DNA of 64,000 nt. It comes from Ornithodoros turicata. Taxonomy: Eukaryota; Arthropoda; Arachnida; Ixodida; Argasidae. The notes under the pieces were generated by a model. The model made no database searches. It was not told the DNA's origin and saw only the letters and a list, made by a program, of their open reading frames with translations. Shown piece after piece: positions 36,365 through 48,228 of this stretch. A program made the position numbers and the translations under genes. The stretch spans positions 439,001 to 503,000 of the forward strand of contig NC_088201.1 in assembly GCF_037126465.1 (NCBI RefSeq), written 5' to 3'. Positions within the stretch are counted from its first letter, which is position 1, and the number at the start of each line of letters is the position of its first letter.

Positions 36365-36612
36365 CATAACTGGAGAATGAAAATTGTCACCGAGTTAACG
36401 CAACGGGAAATAACAATTTATTTAGACGTTTCGTCTCCTATGCGGGAGACATCATCAGTGAGGGACGGGAATGAGGAGCACCAAAACCAGTCTCGCTATT
36501 TAAGGGTTTACCGAGGCCAGAGTACAGTCCAGGAAGTGGGCCACGGTTGGCATTACATGCTGTTGGCTCCCTTTGTATGTGCCACGATTCGAGGAATTTT
36601 TCAAGGCCCAAA
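36365..36612 (-). mobile_element. Penelope-like element 3' end, inverted partial copy
   Basis: On the - strand it encodes FLESWHIQREPTACNANRGP, then a stop and a 3' UTR reading CGTCTAAATAAATTGTTATT. It is the mirror image of the copy at 36617-36985. Inverted partial copies at the ends are typical of Penelope-like elements. Confidence 0.8.
36425..36458 (-). ncRNA. Hammerhead-like ribozyme motif in Penelope-like repeat
   Basis: On the - strand: CTGATGA, then a 6-bp hairpin GTCTCC-CGCATA-GGAGAC, then GAAACGTC. Hammerhead motifs of this minimal sort are known in Penelope-like elements. One extra T sits between CTGATGA and the hairpin, and I could not pair a convincing stem I, so activity is unproven. 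Confidence 0.55.
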
Positions 36613-36616
36613 GATC

Positions 36617-36985
36617 CCACCCCACATGGAAGCGGTGTCGTCTATTTGGAGTGTGATGCATCGTACGTAGGTGAGACAGGCAGGAAACGGGACGTTGAAA
36701 AGGCGACCAACGCGGTCAAAGACTGAGTTCGTGAACCACTGCTGGACACGTGTTCGACTACAAGGGTGCCGTCACCTTGGCGCGCAAACAGCGGTGGCAC
36801 CGAGAAAATTCCTCGAATCGTGGCACATACAAAGGGAGCCAACAGCATGTAATGCCAACCGTGGCCCACTTCCTGGACTGTACATTCCCGTCCCTCACTG
36901 ATGATGTCTCCCGCATAGGAGACGAAAGGTCTAAATAAATTGTTATTTCCCGTTAACCCGGTGACAATTTTCATTCTCCTGCCAC
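36617..36985 (+). mobile_element. Penelope-like element 3' end with GIY-YIG endonuclease remnant
   Basis: From 36634 it reads GVVYLECDASYVGETGRK, the start of a GIY-YIG nuclease with a short internal deletion. It continues with FVNHCWTRV and RKFLESWHIQREPTACNANR in shifted frames, then SLTDDVSRIGDERSK and a stop. The reverse transcriptase part is missing. Several frameshifts show it is dead. Confidence 0.85.
36898..36931 (+). ncRNA. Second hammerhead-like motif, mutated
   Basis: It has the same CTGATGA plus hairpin as the - strand copy, but ends GAAAGGTC instead of GAAACGTC. The base after GAAA is changed and activity is less likely. Confidence 0.5.
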
Positions 36986-39363
36986 CCGGCTGCCTCACTA
37001 TAAACTGAAAGGGTGTGATTGGGGTTGGAGTAAGTTAGGACTTTCTCTTCTGTAGAAAAAGGAAAATAAAAGCAACGAAATCCTTCCAGTGGAATGCTCT
37101 TTTTGCCCCTTTATCAAGTGCTTGTATTCACCACAAACTGAAAGCCTCGTCTGCTAAAAAGACAAGTGGAGATTTTGGGTCATGCAAAGATGGTTTTCAT
37201 TATCGATATTATTTCGAGCTGTTTAATAAATACAATGAGAAACCAATTATGGCAAATCCCCGATTCTTTTGACGTAGAAAGGCGGTAATTTGCCGTCGTG
37301 AATACTACAAGGAAAACGTGTGATGGAGGTCAGACCGGCGGAAAACAGCTGCGCCGAATGTGTGTCGTCCATGTTTACAGCGAAGAGCTTTACTTGATGG
37401 AAACGTTTCCGTCAAACCACAAAGGCGTTTCTTTGTCGTAGTGGGGAAAGCCCCCGTCCAACTTGTTCAACACAAGCCGGTCAAGAAATTGTTCCCCCGA
37501 TAACCTTGCAGGTTTTCCGAAAGAGCAGCTGGCGTGCGACGCGTGGGGACCACGTGCTGTTACCATCTGCCGTACCATCTGCCGACTTGAGTGACCTTCG
37601 CATTTTCTCCGTCTCAGAAACGCATCGTCTCAAATAAAAGTGGAATTTCGTATCATTACTCAGTTGTGCATTGGGCTTTGGAATAAACCTGCACTACTAA
37701 AGAATTTAGAATAAAAGTCATCGGTCATTTTGGAAACATCGTAGAACATGTAACAGGTAACGCAACTGGTAACAGGTCCTCAAACCTGAACAAGTGCAGC
37801 CTACTGCACGAAAGTCTGTGGATCCAAACTGAAATCTCCTTGCAAGCCATCCAGTGTTGCCCTGCTATGTAAAATGCAAGAAAAAGCTTTTTCTACTAGT
37901 TGGTCATGCAACAAAGTTGGCTTAGGGATGACGGGTCAGTCATGGGAACGGCAGATGCGCTTTTCCAAACATCCTCTTAGAAAATGATTTGTGATGATTG
38001 CTGCTTCCTGCAGCGAATAATCGTTTTCTGTTGGACTTATTTTATGCGGAAAGATATTTGCAAACCCGCAACCGGAGATTCGGGCGTGCCCGGCGGTGAT
38101 CCGTACTTTGTTTAGCGTGTAGAGGACAGTTACTGCGCCCATGACGGCGTACGAATTGACGCGACCACATCATTCTCTTTCACGTGGTACCAGATGACTT
38201 ATACTCTCAATTGTTGCCGCGAAGCTGATCAAGACAAAAGTATGGTTTCTAAAAGGATCTCGACTGACACGAAATTTAGCCGCAGTGTCCTTGTCGCTTG
38301 TTTTAGTCATCATTTCTTTTCCCGAGGCTGAAAAGAACATGCTTGCCTGAATCAATCTCGAGCAGCATTTTTATCCTTAAAAACAACTATTAAACAACTT
38401 TAATAATGCGTACTGTATTTAGCGCGTCTTTCTACAGTTACACGACCGCAGTATTTGACGCGATCGGTCGAGATTATTGCACCTTATTGCACCCTGCTGG
38501 GAGCCAAATCAGCTCAAAAGCCCCAGCTGTTTGAGCAATTTTCTTTAAGATTCTATCCATAAAAGCCCTGAGTAGAGAATGCAGGGACAAACGTCTCTCA
38601 AAGTCAGCAGACGATGGCTTGGACACTGTGTTCGCTGTTGATGTCGACGGCGTATGCTTTCTTTTTACGGGGCCGTTTTCCTGGGCTCGTTGTCTGGCTT
38701 CGGCGTGCTCTACATCTTCTCGAAGCTTTGGCTTTCCACGCTTGTGCAGCACCCCAATTGAAATTGGCCGACTGTCGGCAGAAAGTCGGGGACCAGTTGG
38801 CAGCCAACGAAGTCGGCCAGCCAGTCATGTTCTAACGTCTGGCCAACGTTAACTTGTCTGGATATTTAACAATTTAATTTTCCGTCAAGTATTTGTGCGG
38901 AAGCCACGTGACACCCTGTGACACACGTGCGGCTGTCATGTTACCTAGTCCCAGGGTGTCGGAGCGAACCAGAACCGAAATCCAAAAAAAAACGTTCTTT
39001 TTGTGCGAACCGGAACGGAATGAAACCGTATACGTTTTTTTCGCTCAGGAGGGAAACCGAAAAATTTATTTAACGATTTTCGGTTCAAGAAAAAACTTGG
39101 TCGGTTTGGACTACGAATAGGCGAATGAAACTGACATCGTGTGCCCTGAAGTCATGTCATGGATATTTTACGAGGGTTGAGGTTACGGTGGAATGTATGT
39201 CGGTATACTATGGTCAGGAAACTCCGACGGAATACAATGGAGCGACTTGCTTAGGGTCCGGAGGTGTCGCGCAGGGGCGCTAGTGTTGATCGGGGGGCTA
39301 CACTACACTAGTTCAGCCGGCAACTGGAATGTGAATCAGACAGCATCGACAGTTCCTTTGCGT
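36986..39363. other. Unrecognised DNA
   Basis: Open frames here (for example 38474-38752 on the - strand, 92 codons, basic) match nothing I recognise. At 38940-39110 a region rich in GAACCGAA/CGGAACGG words looks like a decayed small transposon. Confidence 0.35.
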
Positions 39364-39886
39364 TGGAGCCCTGCACTATCCGCGGATGGAAGCGGATATC
39401 CGCGGTATCCGCAAGATACTTGCGGATTCGGATGAAAATGTAGCACTTTCTGCAGTGTGCGGATCGGATGGCTCGAGGTCGGATGCGGGTCGGATGGCGA
39501 AGGCAGCGGATCGGATATACCGCGTGCTGTAATATTTCCACCAGCAATTTATTTGTATTGCGCGCCGTCAAAGAGCGCATGCTCGGGTTCACCTTTGACC
39601 ATGCACGGCCAAGACGGGAGAGAAGGCATTCTGGAGTCTCGAAGCACGCGAGCACCAGCGAGGTATCGTTCCACGCGTTCCAGAAGTCTCTCCATATCGC
39701 GTTTGTTGAACCTTTGGTCGTGAGTCCTTCCGTGACAACATGGAGGCATCCGAAATTATACCAACATGCTTCCGGCGGTCTTTACGCGTCCTTCGAAATG
39801 TGCGGATTTTGCGGATCGGATGTAAACGGTTGTGTACGCTACGGGTGCGGATCGGATGCCAAAAATCTCATCTGCGCAGGGCTCTA
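39364..39886. mobile_element. hAT-type MITE with perfect 8-bp target duplication
   Basis: The ends TGGAGCCCTGC and (inverted) TAGAGCCCTGC are flanked by CTTTGCGT on both sides (39356-39363 and 39887-39894). Eight-base duplications and TAGAG-type ends are diagnostic of hAT. The interior repeats GCGGATCGGATG at least four times near both ends. No transposase is present. Confidence 0.85.
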
Positions 39887-39894
39887 CTTTGCGT

Positions 39895-40360
39895 CTTCCT
39901 TGATTGGTAATAGCGTTGTGTAAGACATGCTGTGCAACTGGTTGCGACGCAGGGAAACGTTGAAAGAGAACAGTGGAGACCGAAAGCCTCAAGTTGGACT
40001 CCCCGAACACAAGGGTGTGCGTTCTGCATTTCGACGTCACATACATAATTTGCTGCGATTATCAAAAATACCCTGACTGATCCACCCGCCCCCTAGTGTG
40101 GTGTTCCGGTAACTTGGTACACTGGAGCCGTCGAGCGCGTTTGTGAGTGAAGGTGTTCCTTGATTCGCGTTGTACTCGTGCGGTGGTGCTTGCTAGCTAG
40201 GAAGCAGCAGCAGACATTCGGATGGGACGGGACACGATCACACCAATCCAGCAAGAAAGTACTTTACGTATGACATCACGACAAACAAGGCCGCCTATAT
40301 CACGCCCGTCAAAGCCTATTTGAATAGACAGGAGCTACCAATTTTACAGCTGCCTATTAA
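39895..40360. other. Unrecognised DNA between the hAT MITE and the TTAA element
   Basis: No coding sequence or repeat is recognised. The TTAA at 40357-40360 is the left target copy of the next element. Confidence 0.35.
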
Positions 40361-42072
40361 AGGGACTATGAAATTTCCCGAACCCCCATACCTTTTTTCG
40401 CTGGAAACTGTTCTTCCCGCAGAGAAACTAATATGCCACAAATTTTTCCGGACGAAATCGCTCCACTCTGCGAGGAGTGCGCGCTGGAAATGTCTCTTCC
40501 GCGTTCCTCCTCTCCTGCGCATATTTCCCTGTCGATGGTGTAACTGTACGGACCGCACTTCGGTTCCCCGTGACGTCACCAGTGTTGCACAATGGCAAGT
40601 AATGCCGCGAGCTCGCGCTGTGGCTGCCGCCGTCCAGTCGCACCATGAGTCGCACATACAAGGTCACAAGGTCTCTGGTCGCGTCTGAGGGTTGAAGTTG
40701 AAGCATTACGTTTTCTTGGTTGGAGGCGTTCCGATAACACGCTATAATGAACAGCTTTTTGCATGTGAATCGTTTGCTACAGTTGAACTGGCAAGTATGA
40801 CATGTGAGCTGTACTTTGTTCGTCGAATGTATTCGTCGTCTGATCTGCGGCCGTTCACAACAAGGAACTCACGCACCTCCGTGGCTTTGAGAGTTTTGCT
40901 GACGAGTGACGTGGGCCTCTAGCGATTCACCGCAACATGTATTGGTTGTATCGCCGTCACCAATGGAAAGTGTCTGGTGGTTGCTTGGCGTTGCAGTTAT
41001 ATTTACGTCAGTTGCAGTTATGTTTACATGTTAGCAATCTGACAACAAAGGAAGTGCGTTGTGAAGTGAGACTGTGATATTTGGAAGATGCCCCCTTTGT
41101 TGCTCGATTTGTTTGCACGAATTATCGTAAAAGACTGGGTGACCTAATGGTCTAATGTTTTGTTTTACTTTGTTTCAACTCATTACATTTGTTATTATTC
41201 AAAGGAGCTTCGCGCCTTTAGGCGATTTTGATTTACTCTGCATTTATTGTTCTACAGGTGGCAGATTATGTATCATGCAAGAAGTTTATTTATGAGCACG
41301 TCACGTATTCTGTATTTAATGTTGAACACGTCGTAAATCTGAACATTTAGCGTTGAGAGACCTTTGTCAGCTCCAATAACGAATAATACTCACACCTTTG
41401 CGCCGTTTAGGTGGATGTTCTTTCCCAGGTGTGGACAGGTATTGTGATTGTGCTACACCTTGATTCAGACGACACTAAGCTCGTTATCCAGTACGTTGAA
41501 GAGGTTCAGCGTACGCTTCGTAAATTCGATCATGCAAATGTCCGCTACAAACACGGGCAGCTAGTCGATGGCACCGCATCGTCTTTCAACTCCGGCGGTC
41601 TGATTGCTTTGTGGCGTCAAAAGCTGTCCGTCTCGGCACTGATAAGCATGAAACATTGGATACCAGGCGAATATTGACGGAAATCGGGGCAACTAACTAT
41701 CCAACATCGTCTCGGCATGTCGACGAAAACCACAGGATGCGACGGTCGCGCGAAAGCTGCCGTCATGGAGATTTCCACTTCCGATGAACGCATACGCGGG
41801 ATCCTACGGCGCATGCTCCTGGCGTGATTCGTCGGCTCGGCAACACGTCACGATGACGTGTTGCTGAGCCGGCCGTGGTCCCGTCAAGTTGCCCGCTGTG
41901 TCTCCGCGCGGTAGCTCGCCACGCCGCGGCGCCAGCTGTCCTCCCTTCGCCGCTCCGTTTAAATTCGCTCCCGAGAAAACCGCTCGCGCGACGAAGGTAA
42001 AATTTCGGTTCTAGACTCAGAAAAATGTCTTCTTTCGAACGAAACGAAGAAAAAAATCGTTTCATAGTCCCT
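40361..42072. mobile_element. TTAA-flanked DNA element, 1.7 kb, non-autonomous
   Basis: The ends are AGGGACTATGAAA and its exact inverse TTTCATAGTCCCT, flanked by TTAA (40357-40360 and 42073-42076). The habit matches Kolobok or piggyBac elements. The longest interior frame (41411-41677, 88 codons, + strand) is not recognised as a transposase. The interior GC content is higher than the surroundings near 41850-41960. Confidence 0.75.
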
Positions 42073-42076
42073 TTAA

Positions 42077-42784
42077 TGTCCATCGAGGGTTAAGCAACGT
42101 GTATGAACATATTTTGTGTGTTAACAGCATGGAAGCCAAAGATAGAAATTTCGTCAGTGGATTGTCGTGATATAAAAAGGCTTCGACTGAGTCACTGTGT
42201 TTTATGCGTTCCACATATACAGGGGCGGCGCAACGTCTCGAATCCCAGTCCTGACGTCCTGACTCCAGATCCCAATCACCAATTCATACCAAAAATTCTA
42301 GGCAGTCTGCGGACAGGACAGCGGAAGAGAACCTTCCGATTCTACAAGTCACAAGTGAGAGAGGTCATGTCGACAAAGCCTTGACTATGCTGGCCATTTA
42401 TTGGACGATGCATTTTATTTGCGAGAGAACACTTTTGGCGCTTCACATCCATTGCGGCCCTTCACAAATCCAGATTGTTTTCAGTAACCCCATGCAGACA
42501 TGTATGTGACGAAGGGGAGCGATCAGTGAACCATGCGTCCCCCCATCCAAGAGTAGGGGGTGGCCACCCAAGATCGAGCTTCCCGTGCGGCCGGTATCGT
42601 CACCCAAGGTTTGTGATGGAAATGTGTTCACTGATGCAAGAAATGGTGGCTCCCGTATCCAGAAATGCGGGATCGTTTCTCTGGTCAGGGCCGATGGCAG
42701 AGAGCCGCTGGGACGTATTCTGGATGGGCCCCGTCATATTTGGGAATCACCAGTATCGTGTCGCCTCATGTGACGAACATGTTT
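42077..42784. other. Unrecognised DNA
   Basis: No coding sequence is recognised. Confidence 0.3.
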
Positions 42785-42865
42785 ATTATGGAATCCAGAA
42801 GATGTGGGTTCGAGTCCTACAGCTGGCTAACCTTTTCAGTGACTTTCATCTTTCATTGTTTATTG
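42785..42865 (+). mobile_element. tRNA-derived SINE fragment
   Basis: GTGGGTTCGAGTCCTACAG then CTGGCTAACCTTTTCAGTGA matches the two pieces at 36.1 kb. GGTTCGAGTCC fits a pol III B-box. Confidence 0.6.
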
Positions 42866-43922
42866 CGCACGCTGCACCTCCTCTTTCATACGTCACATGT
42901 ATGCACTGCAGGGCATGAGGTATTTACAGCGAAGAGAGAAGTGGTAACGGAACTAACAACGGCATATCACCGAAATCACAATTGGTAACAGTATCGGAGA
43001 TGGAAACAAAACAGCGTCCTTCGCTTAGCGACACGTGTTACATTCGCAACCAAAACCAAGTAACGGAATACCGGTGCCTGCTACTCAACAAAAACGTCGC
43101 GTCGCTAAACAATTTCAAAAGTAACGCGATACCGCAATCGCTACCAAATAAAAGTAACGTAAATACTATGGCGCCGTGTTTGCGCTGCTGTACCCTTCTC
43201 TAGGCACCATGGCACTTCTTTGCCGGGTCTGTGCAATATTTATCTTCCTTCAATAGCATGCAGCATCAATTCCCTCACATTGATCTTGACCTTGAGATGA
43301 TGCGTATATATTTGGACATAATTTCATGCCATATGTGTATTTAATAATTTCTCTTCAGCATGTTTCCAACACAAGACTGTTTTTCAGCAATAACATCATA
43401 TCGTTCGAGATATGCACGAATCCGAACTTGAGACTTTTCCGTCTAATTGGTGTTGACGGAATGATCATTTTATCCCTTCTGTAAAGTGGCGCAACTGCCA
43501 TCATAAGCGACCACTCATCGAGCCACCAATAAGCATAGTTTCCAGGTGTTCACGCTTTCCACAGTTGCTGTTGGCGTAATACTGCGCCAATGTGTATGTC
43601 TCACAGGAATTAGGAGTTACTGTTATCGCCTTTGCTTCAATTCGTCCAGCAACTTGTCTTGTTTTGAATGAGGATGAGTTTCATTGCCATCGCTTCTCTT
43701 ATAAAGTTTTTTTTTTTTTACAATTAGAAAAGCTACGTTTACTTGGCTTTTTCTAGGAGCACGAGTTCCTGAGGAAGAGTCTACCTTGCGGAGGAAGAGA
43801 TTGCCTCCGTAAAGAAGCATTTGCATGCCTGTGTTCATTACTAAGCTAGTGTGCAAAGACTGAATGCTGGCATACACCCAAGTCCCGAATGTAATGTGTA
43901 GACATGTATAGAATCCAAAATA
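42866..43922. other. Unrecognised DNA with GTAACG-rich segment
   Basis: 42930-43170 contains many GTAACG/AGTAAC words, suggestive of a decayed transposon end. The rest shows nothing. Confidence 0.3.
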
Positions 43923-44132
43923 CAGGGTGTTCAAAATTAAGCTTTCACGAGCGCTACGCAAACACAGCGATGACAGGAAACCGGATGATAACTTTACGCT
44001 ACTTGTATAAGAAACCGGTGCTGCTAACTATGTAGCCCCTGTTTCTTACTCAAGGAACAAAAAAGTAGCACTAGTTTTCTTTTGTTCGCCTATTTATAAA
44101 GTGCTACTGAAAGCTTAATTTTGAACACCCTG
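43923..44132. mobile_element. Mariner-type MITE, 210 bp
   Basis: CAGGGTGTTCAAAATTAAGC and its inverse GCTTAATTTTGAACACCCTG form nearly perfect ends, flanked by TA on each side (43921-43922, 44133-44134). The interior has no coding capacity. Confidence 0.85.
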
Positions 44133-44164
44133 TATAGTGTAGACGTGAGAATCAAATCCCGACA

Positions 44165-44370
44165 CACATGAATTTTTGGTGCAGAAATCTTGCAATACGT
44201 GTGTGCAAGGCAGTGGATGTACATATATGGTTCAATGTCTTGTGCTTGAAGCCAACCGCTTTTGCCGGAAACATTTGCAGCTCCGTCACAGCATTGCCCA
44301 CGGCAGTTTTCGATTCCAAGATTGAATCGATAAAGCACATCTTTGAGAATCGACTTTTTTATCGATCTGC
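44165..44370 (-). pseudogene. hAT-family (TTF-type) transposase fragment
   Basis: The - strand frame reads DVLYRFNLGIENCRGQCCDG, then AANVSGKSGWLQAQ and YIHCLAHTY. These are blocks of the large hAT transposase group with zinc-finger TTF/ZMYM-like proteins (ENCRGQ-DGAANMSG, YVHCxAH). It is truncated at both ends. Confidence 0.75.
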
Positions 44371-44399
44371 TCTGTGCTTATGTCGAAAGCGAGACAACT

Positions 44400-47300
44400 G
44401 AGATCATGAGCGACGCGGTCGGTCTGTGGATTGCGGTCACTGCCAGCGTTGCTTTCGCTTCGGCCACACTTGTAAAAACTGCAAATCTCACGCAAGGTGT
44501 CGTCGCTGCTTGCTTTGACAGTATACGCCGCCCTGTGCGGGGGTCACACCCAGCTGATTATCAATCATGCCTGCTTGCTCGACATTATGGACACACGCCA
44601 CTGCTCACGTGCTGACGCTATGTCATCGCTGAAGAAACGCTCAGCCGCTGACGACACACTCCAAAAGTTGATCAACAGCGCGGTTGAAAATCTAAAATGA
44701 GAGAGGAAATCAACTCTATTTGCGCTATGCCTCTCACTTCTGCAATCTCTGGGGCTGTCAGTGGCATTCGTCACAACTGCTCCGGTCTCCACACGCTTGT
44801 TTCCCATTGCTCCTCTGACGTAATGCTCTTGCAAGAAACCTGGTTAGTTCCCCAACGCAACTTTTTTTTGTCCTGGTTTTCATGTTTACCGGCTAGACAA
44901 ACCCGTCGGTCTCTTGACGCTTGTGTCCTCAAAATTAGTGCACTCTTCTTCTGTTGTGTCTCAGACCTCTTCCGCACACTGTGAGACTCTCGCAATCCAG
45001 CCCTTGTGACAAATCTTTTGCGATCATTAACGTTTACTGCCCAGCCGGCTTCCAGTCATCATCTGCACTCAGCGGTGTTATTGCCAGTGTGTCTCCGGAC
45101 TATGTGGTCGCCGGTGACTTGAACTCGCATCATGTCATATGGGGCCACAAAACCGATTTGCATGGTAGAGAGCTGTGGAACTGGATCTGCCAGTGATGGT
45201 TCTCTCACTTTCCTCGATCCGTGGTACTTGGCGCTCCGTGCTGCCAAACTCACTCTGTGCTCTCCGGCGGTACGCTTGTCTTCATGGAAGACCGTTGACA
45301 GCTACCATATCTCCCTATATACTTGGATGTGTTGATCCCTGCCATGCGGACTGTGTCGGTGAGACGGCAATCTCTCCTTGAGGCATGTGCAGCTCTGCCC
45401 TCCCACGTTTCATGTTGAAAAGCGCCCCCTGGTGGAACGAAGATTGCCTACCGACGCCGCAAAGCTGCATGGAAACAGGTCCTATGAAACACGTGCTACA
45501 CAAACTGGAAGAGCTTCCATAATGGGCGTAACTCTTTCCTGTCCAACACAAGAAGGCCTTGCACAGGCATGTCGCCTATATCCGCAGGTCCTTCTCATCC
45601 TCTAACCTCTCCGTCCCGTCTGACAGCGATGTGAAGGCTGAGCTTGAGGATGCCGCCAGAGGGTTGTCTCCAAAACTTGGTCCCCCGCAGCCCCGCTCTT
45701 TCTCCTCACACGGCTCCCCGCAGTCACAGATGAGGAGCTTGGTTCCGTTGTCCACGCTCTCCCGAGATCTGCTCCCGGTCCTGGTCGTCCCATCCCCAGG
45801 AACTCCTGAACATCGTCAATGCGTCCTTAGAGCATTCATGGATCCCGGCTGACTGGAAGGGGGCCAGAATATAGTCAAGAAAATCGCCTCGAGGGGGCTC
45901 GTCATAGATAACATATTCGTCCAATTGCTTTGACCTCCGTGCTCTGTAAGACTATTGAGCGCATCCTGCACCACTGGCTATCTTCTTTCATGGAGGCGTC
46001 GTCAATCCTCAACGACAGTCAGATCGGCTTTCGCCCCCGCTGCTCCATCTGGATGGCCCATGCGAAGTCAGATCCGTCAGGCGCGGGACAACTTTCTGCC
46101 CTTGTCACCCTGGATGTTGCCAAAGCCTACGACAGTGTTGAGCATAGCGTCCTTCTGCGTAGTATGACAGCGGTGGGTGAGCAACTTCCTCACTGCAAGA
46201 TCCTTCTTCTGTTCGGATGGGTGGCTCTGCTCCTCGTCGTACGCCCAGCTCAGGGGTCCGTCCTATCTCCTCTTCTCTTCAACATCCTGATGAGCTCGCT
46301 CCCTTTGAACACTATGACGTACGCAGACGACATCGCCTTCTTCGCCTCATCTGCTTCCCTTCATACACTATATGAGACATTACAAACCCTCCGTGTCAGC
46401 ATGGATGCACTCCGTCCACCTGTCCCTCAACGTGTTGAAATCAGCGGTGATCCTGTTCCCTGCTATCAGTCACCTCTCTGGTGACACTCGACCTGAGAAT
46501 TGGCACAGAGCCCATCCGCCAAACAAACCTGCTCAAGTACCTCGGTGTCTGGTACGCTGGACTGGTGCCACCACACTGATCTTCTGAGTCAGAAAGCTGC
46601 GAAGACTTTAACCATCCTTCACCGCTGCTCAGGCACCCGCGTTGGCACGCGCAGGACTGCCCTGCTCTACATGTACAAATGCTACGTGCGCCCTGTTCTG
46701 GAATTCGGCTGCGTCCTCTTCTCTCACCTGCCCCACTATCGATTGAGAAGAAGGCCTTCCGAAGTACACGTCCAACCATGCGCTATACTCGGAAGCTCGG
46801 TTCCCCCTCTCGCTTCCGTCTTCTCACGGTTCTCGCCTGACGCTCGAGTCCTCTGGCGCTCAGGCACAACGAATCCCTTCGTGACATATCTCGTTGGCTA
46901 GGCAGACGGTGGCGTAGATCGAACACCCCCCAGCTTGTCTTTGCTCTTCTGGCTCAGATCTAGTTCCTCTGCCCGCCTCTATCCCCTTCCGTGCAGTTTG
47001 TCGAGGCTTTTCGACCTGGTGTCAGTCACGCCTGCCCCCGCAGGCTTGAGGCTGCCCTCGCTGACCACATTCGCCGCTTCGCCGACCACCTGGTGGTGGT
47101 CACGGATGCGTCTGTTTTGGACGTACGCGCTGGTGTCGGGATCCTTTTCTCCCACCTAGACGGACGCTTCCAGGTTCGCCTTCCCAACTACACCCCGGTT
47201 TTTGAAAGTGAATTCCTCGCTATTGTGCTGGCACTGCGAATGGTTCCTGCCGCGTTCAGAAAGATAATATTGCTTCTTTCTGACTCTCTGTCATTTCATC

Positions 47301-48000
47301 CTTGTCCAATCCTTCTAGTACACTGCTATCTCTCGTTCCCTCTCACATCGCGGAGATCGCCATCACGTGGACGCCTGGGCATCGTGGCATCTCCATCAAC
47401 GAGACAGCTGACTGCCTGGCCAAGATGTCCCTGTCTGGGCCAATTATCGACATCTTGCCGCCGTTGGCTGAAGTCGTAAGAGCAAGGTTCCGAAGGCTCC
47501 TCGAGCTACCTGGGCGCCGCTCACCATCATGGCGTCCTGACTGCTGTGCTACATAGAAGTCACTCTGACACGCCTCCGATGCCTTACCCTCCCTCTGAAC
47601 TTTTACACCGTGCTGGGGTTCACAACTCACAATCGTGCGCCCACTGCGACAAGGACGAGACTGTGGAGCACTTTCTTGTCCACTGTCGGTTGTACGCCAA
47701 GACTACTTGGTCTGTCCAGGCTTGGCGCTCCCTCTTCTCTGTCTTCCCTGCTGTCTTTCGGGGCCTCACACTCGGGGAGGTGGAACTGGGCTGTGGCATC
47801 CAACATCGCTGCCTTTATTACATTCAACCGTCGTTTCTAAAATCGCAACTGCTACTCCCATTCCTCCCATTTATCTAGGATGTCGTACTCTAGCCGGCTG
47901 ATTCACCGCTAGCTCTTTAAGCACTACAACACCATCACTGCCCTGGCCAATCGCCCTTTGTGGCTAGCGGCCTCTGCCCCCTGGCTGAAGAAGAAGAAGA
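44400..48000 (+). mobile_element. I/R1-group LINE, decayed
   Basis: The element retains the order ORF1 zinc-knuckle tail (44410-44700), endonuclease, reverse transcriptase, RNase H and a C-terminal Cys/His motif, then a 3' tail of GAAGAAGAAGAAG at about 47985-48000. The endonuclease shows INVYCPAGFQ and VAGDLNSHHVIWGHKT (about 45030-45145). RT shows LNDSQIGFRPRCS, VTLDVAKAYDSVEH, GSVLSPLLFNILMSS and the catalytic TYADDIAFF (about 46316-46342). RNase H shows VVVTDASV and ITWTPGHRGISINETADCLA (about 47095-47425). The Cys/His motif is CAHCDKDETVEHFLVHC (about 47635-47690). The ORF1 stop overlaps the ORF2 start as ATGA at 44697-44700. Many frameshifts and stops make it inactive. Confidence 0.9.
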
Positions 48001-48222
48001 TCTTTGTTTCGGTGATGCTTTTCCGGTGGGAAGAATTTATGCAGCCGACGACTCAACCAGGCATTGCGAGGAAAATCTTGGCCAAGTTGCAGGCCTACAA
48101 CGTACATAAGCACAAGTAGCCACGATGTTTTCATGTCAACAAACATGGCAGCTGGGCACGCGCGTACCCGCTTTTGCCGAGGTGGCCGAAACCACAAAAA
48201 GACACCTCGAAAAGAAGCAGTT
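48001..48222. other. Spacer between LINE tail and epimerase gene
   Basis: No feature is recognised apart from the likely short 3' UTR and cleavage site of the epimerase gene at its right end. Confidence 0.35.
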
Positions 48223-48228
48223 TTTATT
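48223..48228 (-). promoter_or_regulatory. AATAAA signal overlapping the epimerase stop codon
   Basis: The - strand reads ACTTAATAAAA: the stop TAA (48229-48227) shares two bases with AATAAA. If this signal is used, the 3' UTR is only about 20 nt. Confidence 0.5.

Noticed and set aside
38474..38835. Basic 92-residue and overlapping frames as a host gene
   Set aside because: No family is recognised, there are no splice sites to neighbours, and open frames occur on both strands of the same stretch.
40361..42072. 88-residue frame at 41411-41677 as the transposase of the TTAA element
   Set aside because: It is short, has no catalytic or DNA-binding motif that I recognise, and is preceded by no clear start context.
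44286..44495. Frame DISTEQIDKKVDSQRC as upstream part of the hAT transposase fragment
   Set aside because: It is out of frame with the recognisable DVLYRFNLGIENCRGQ block and overlaps the LINE ORF1 region on the other strand.
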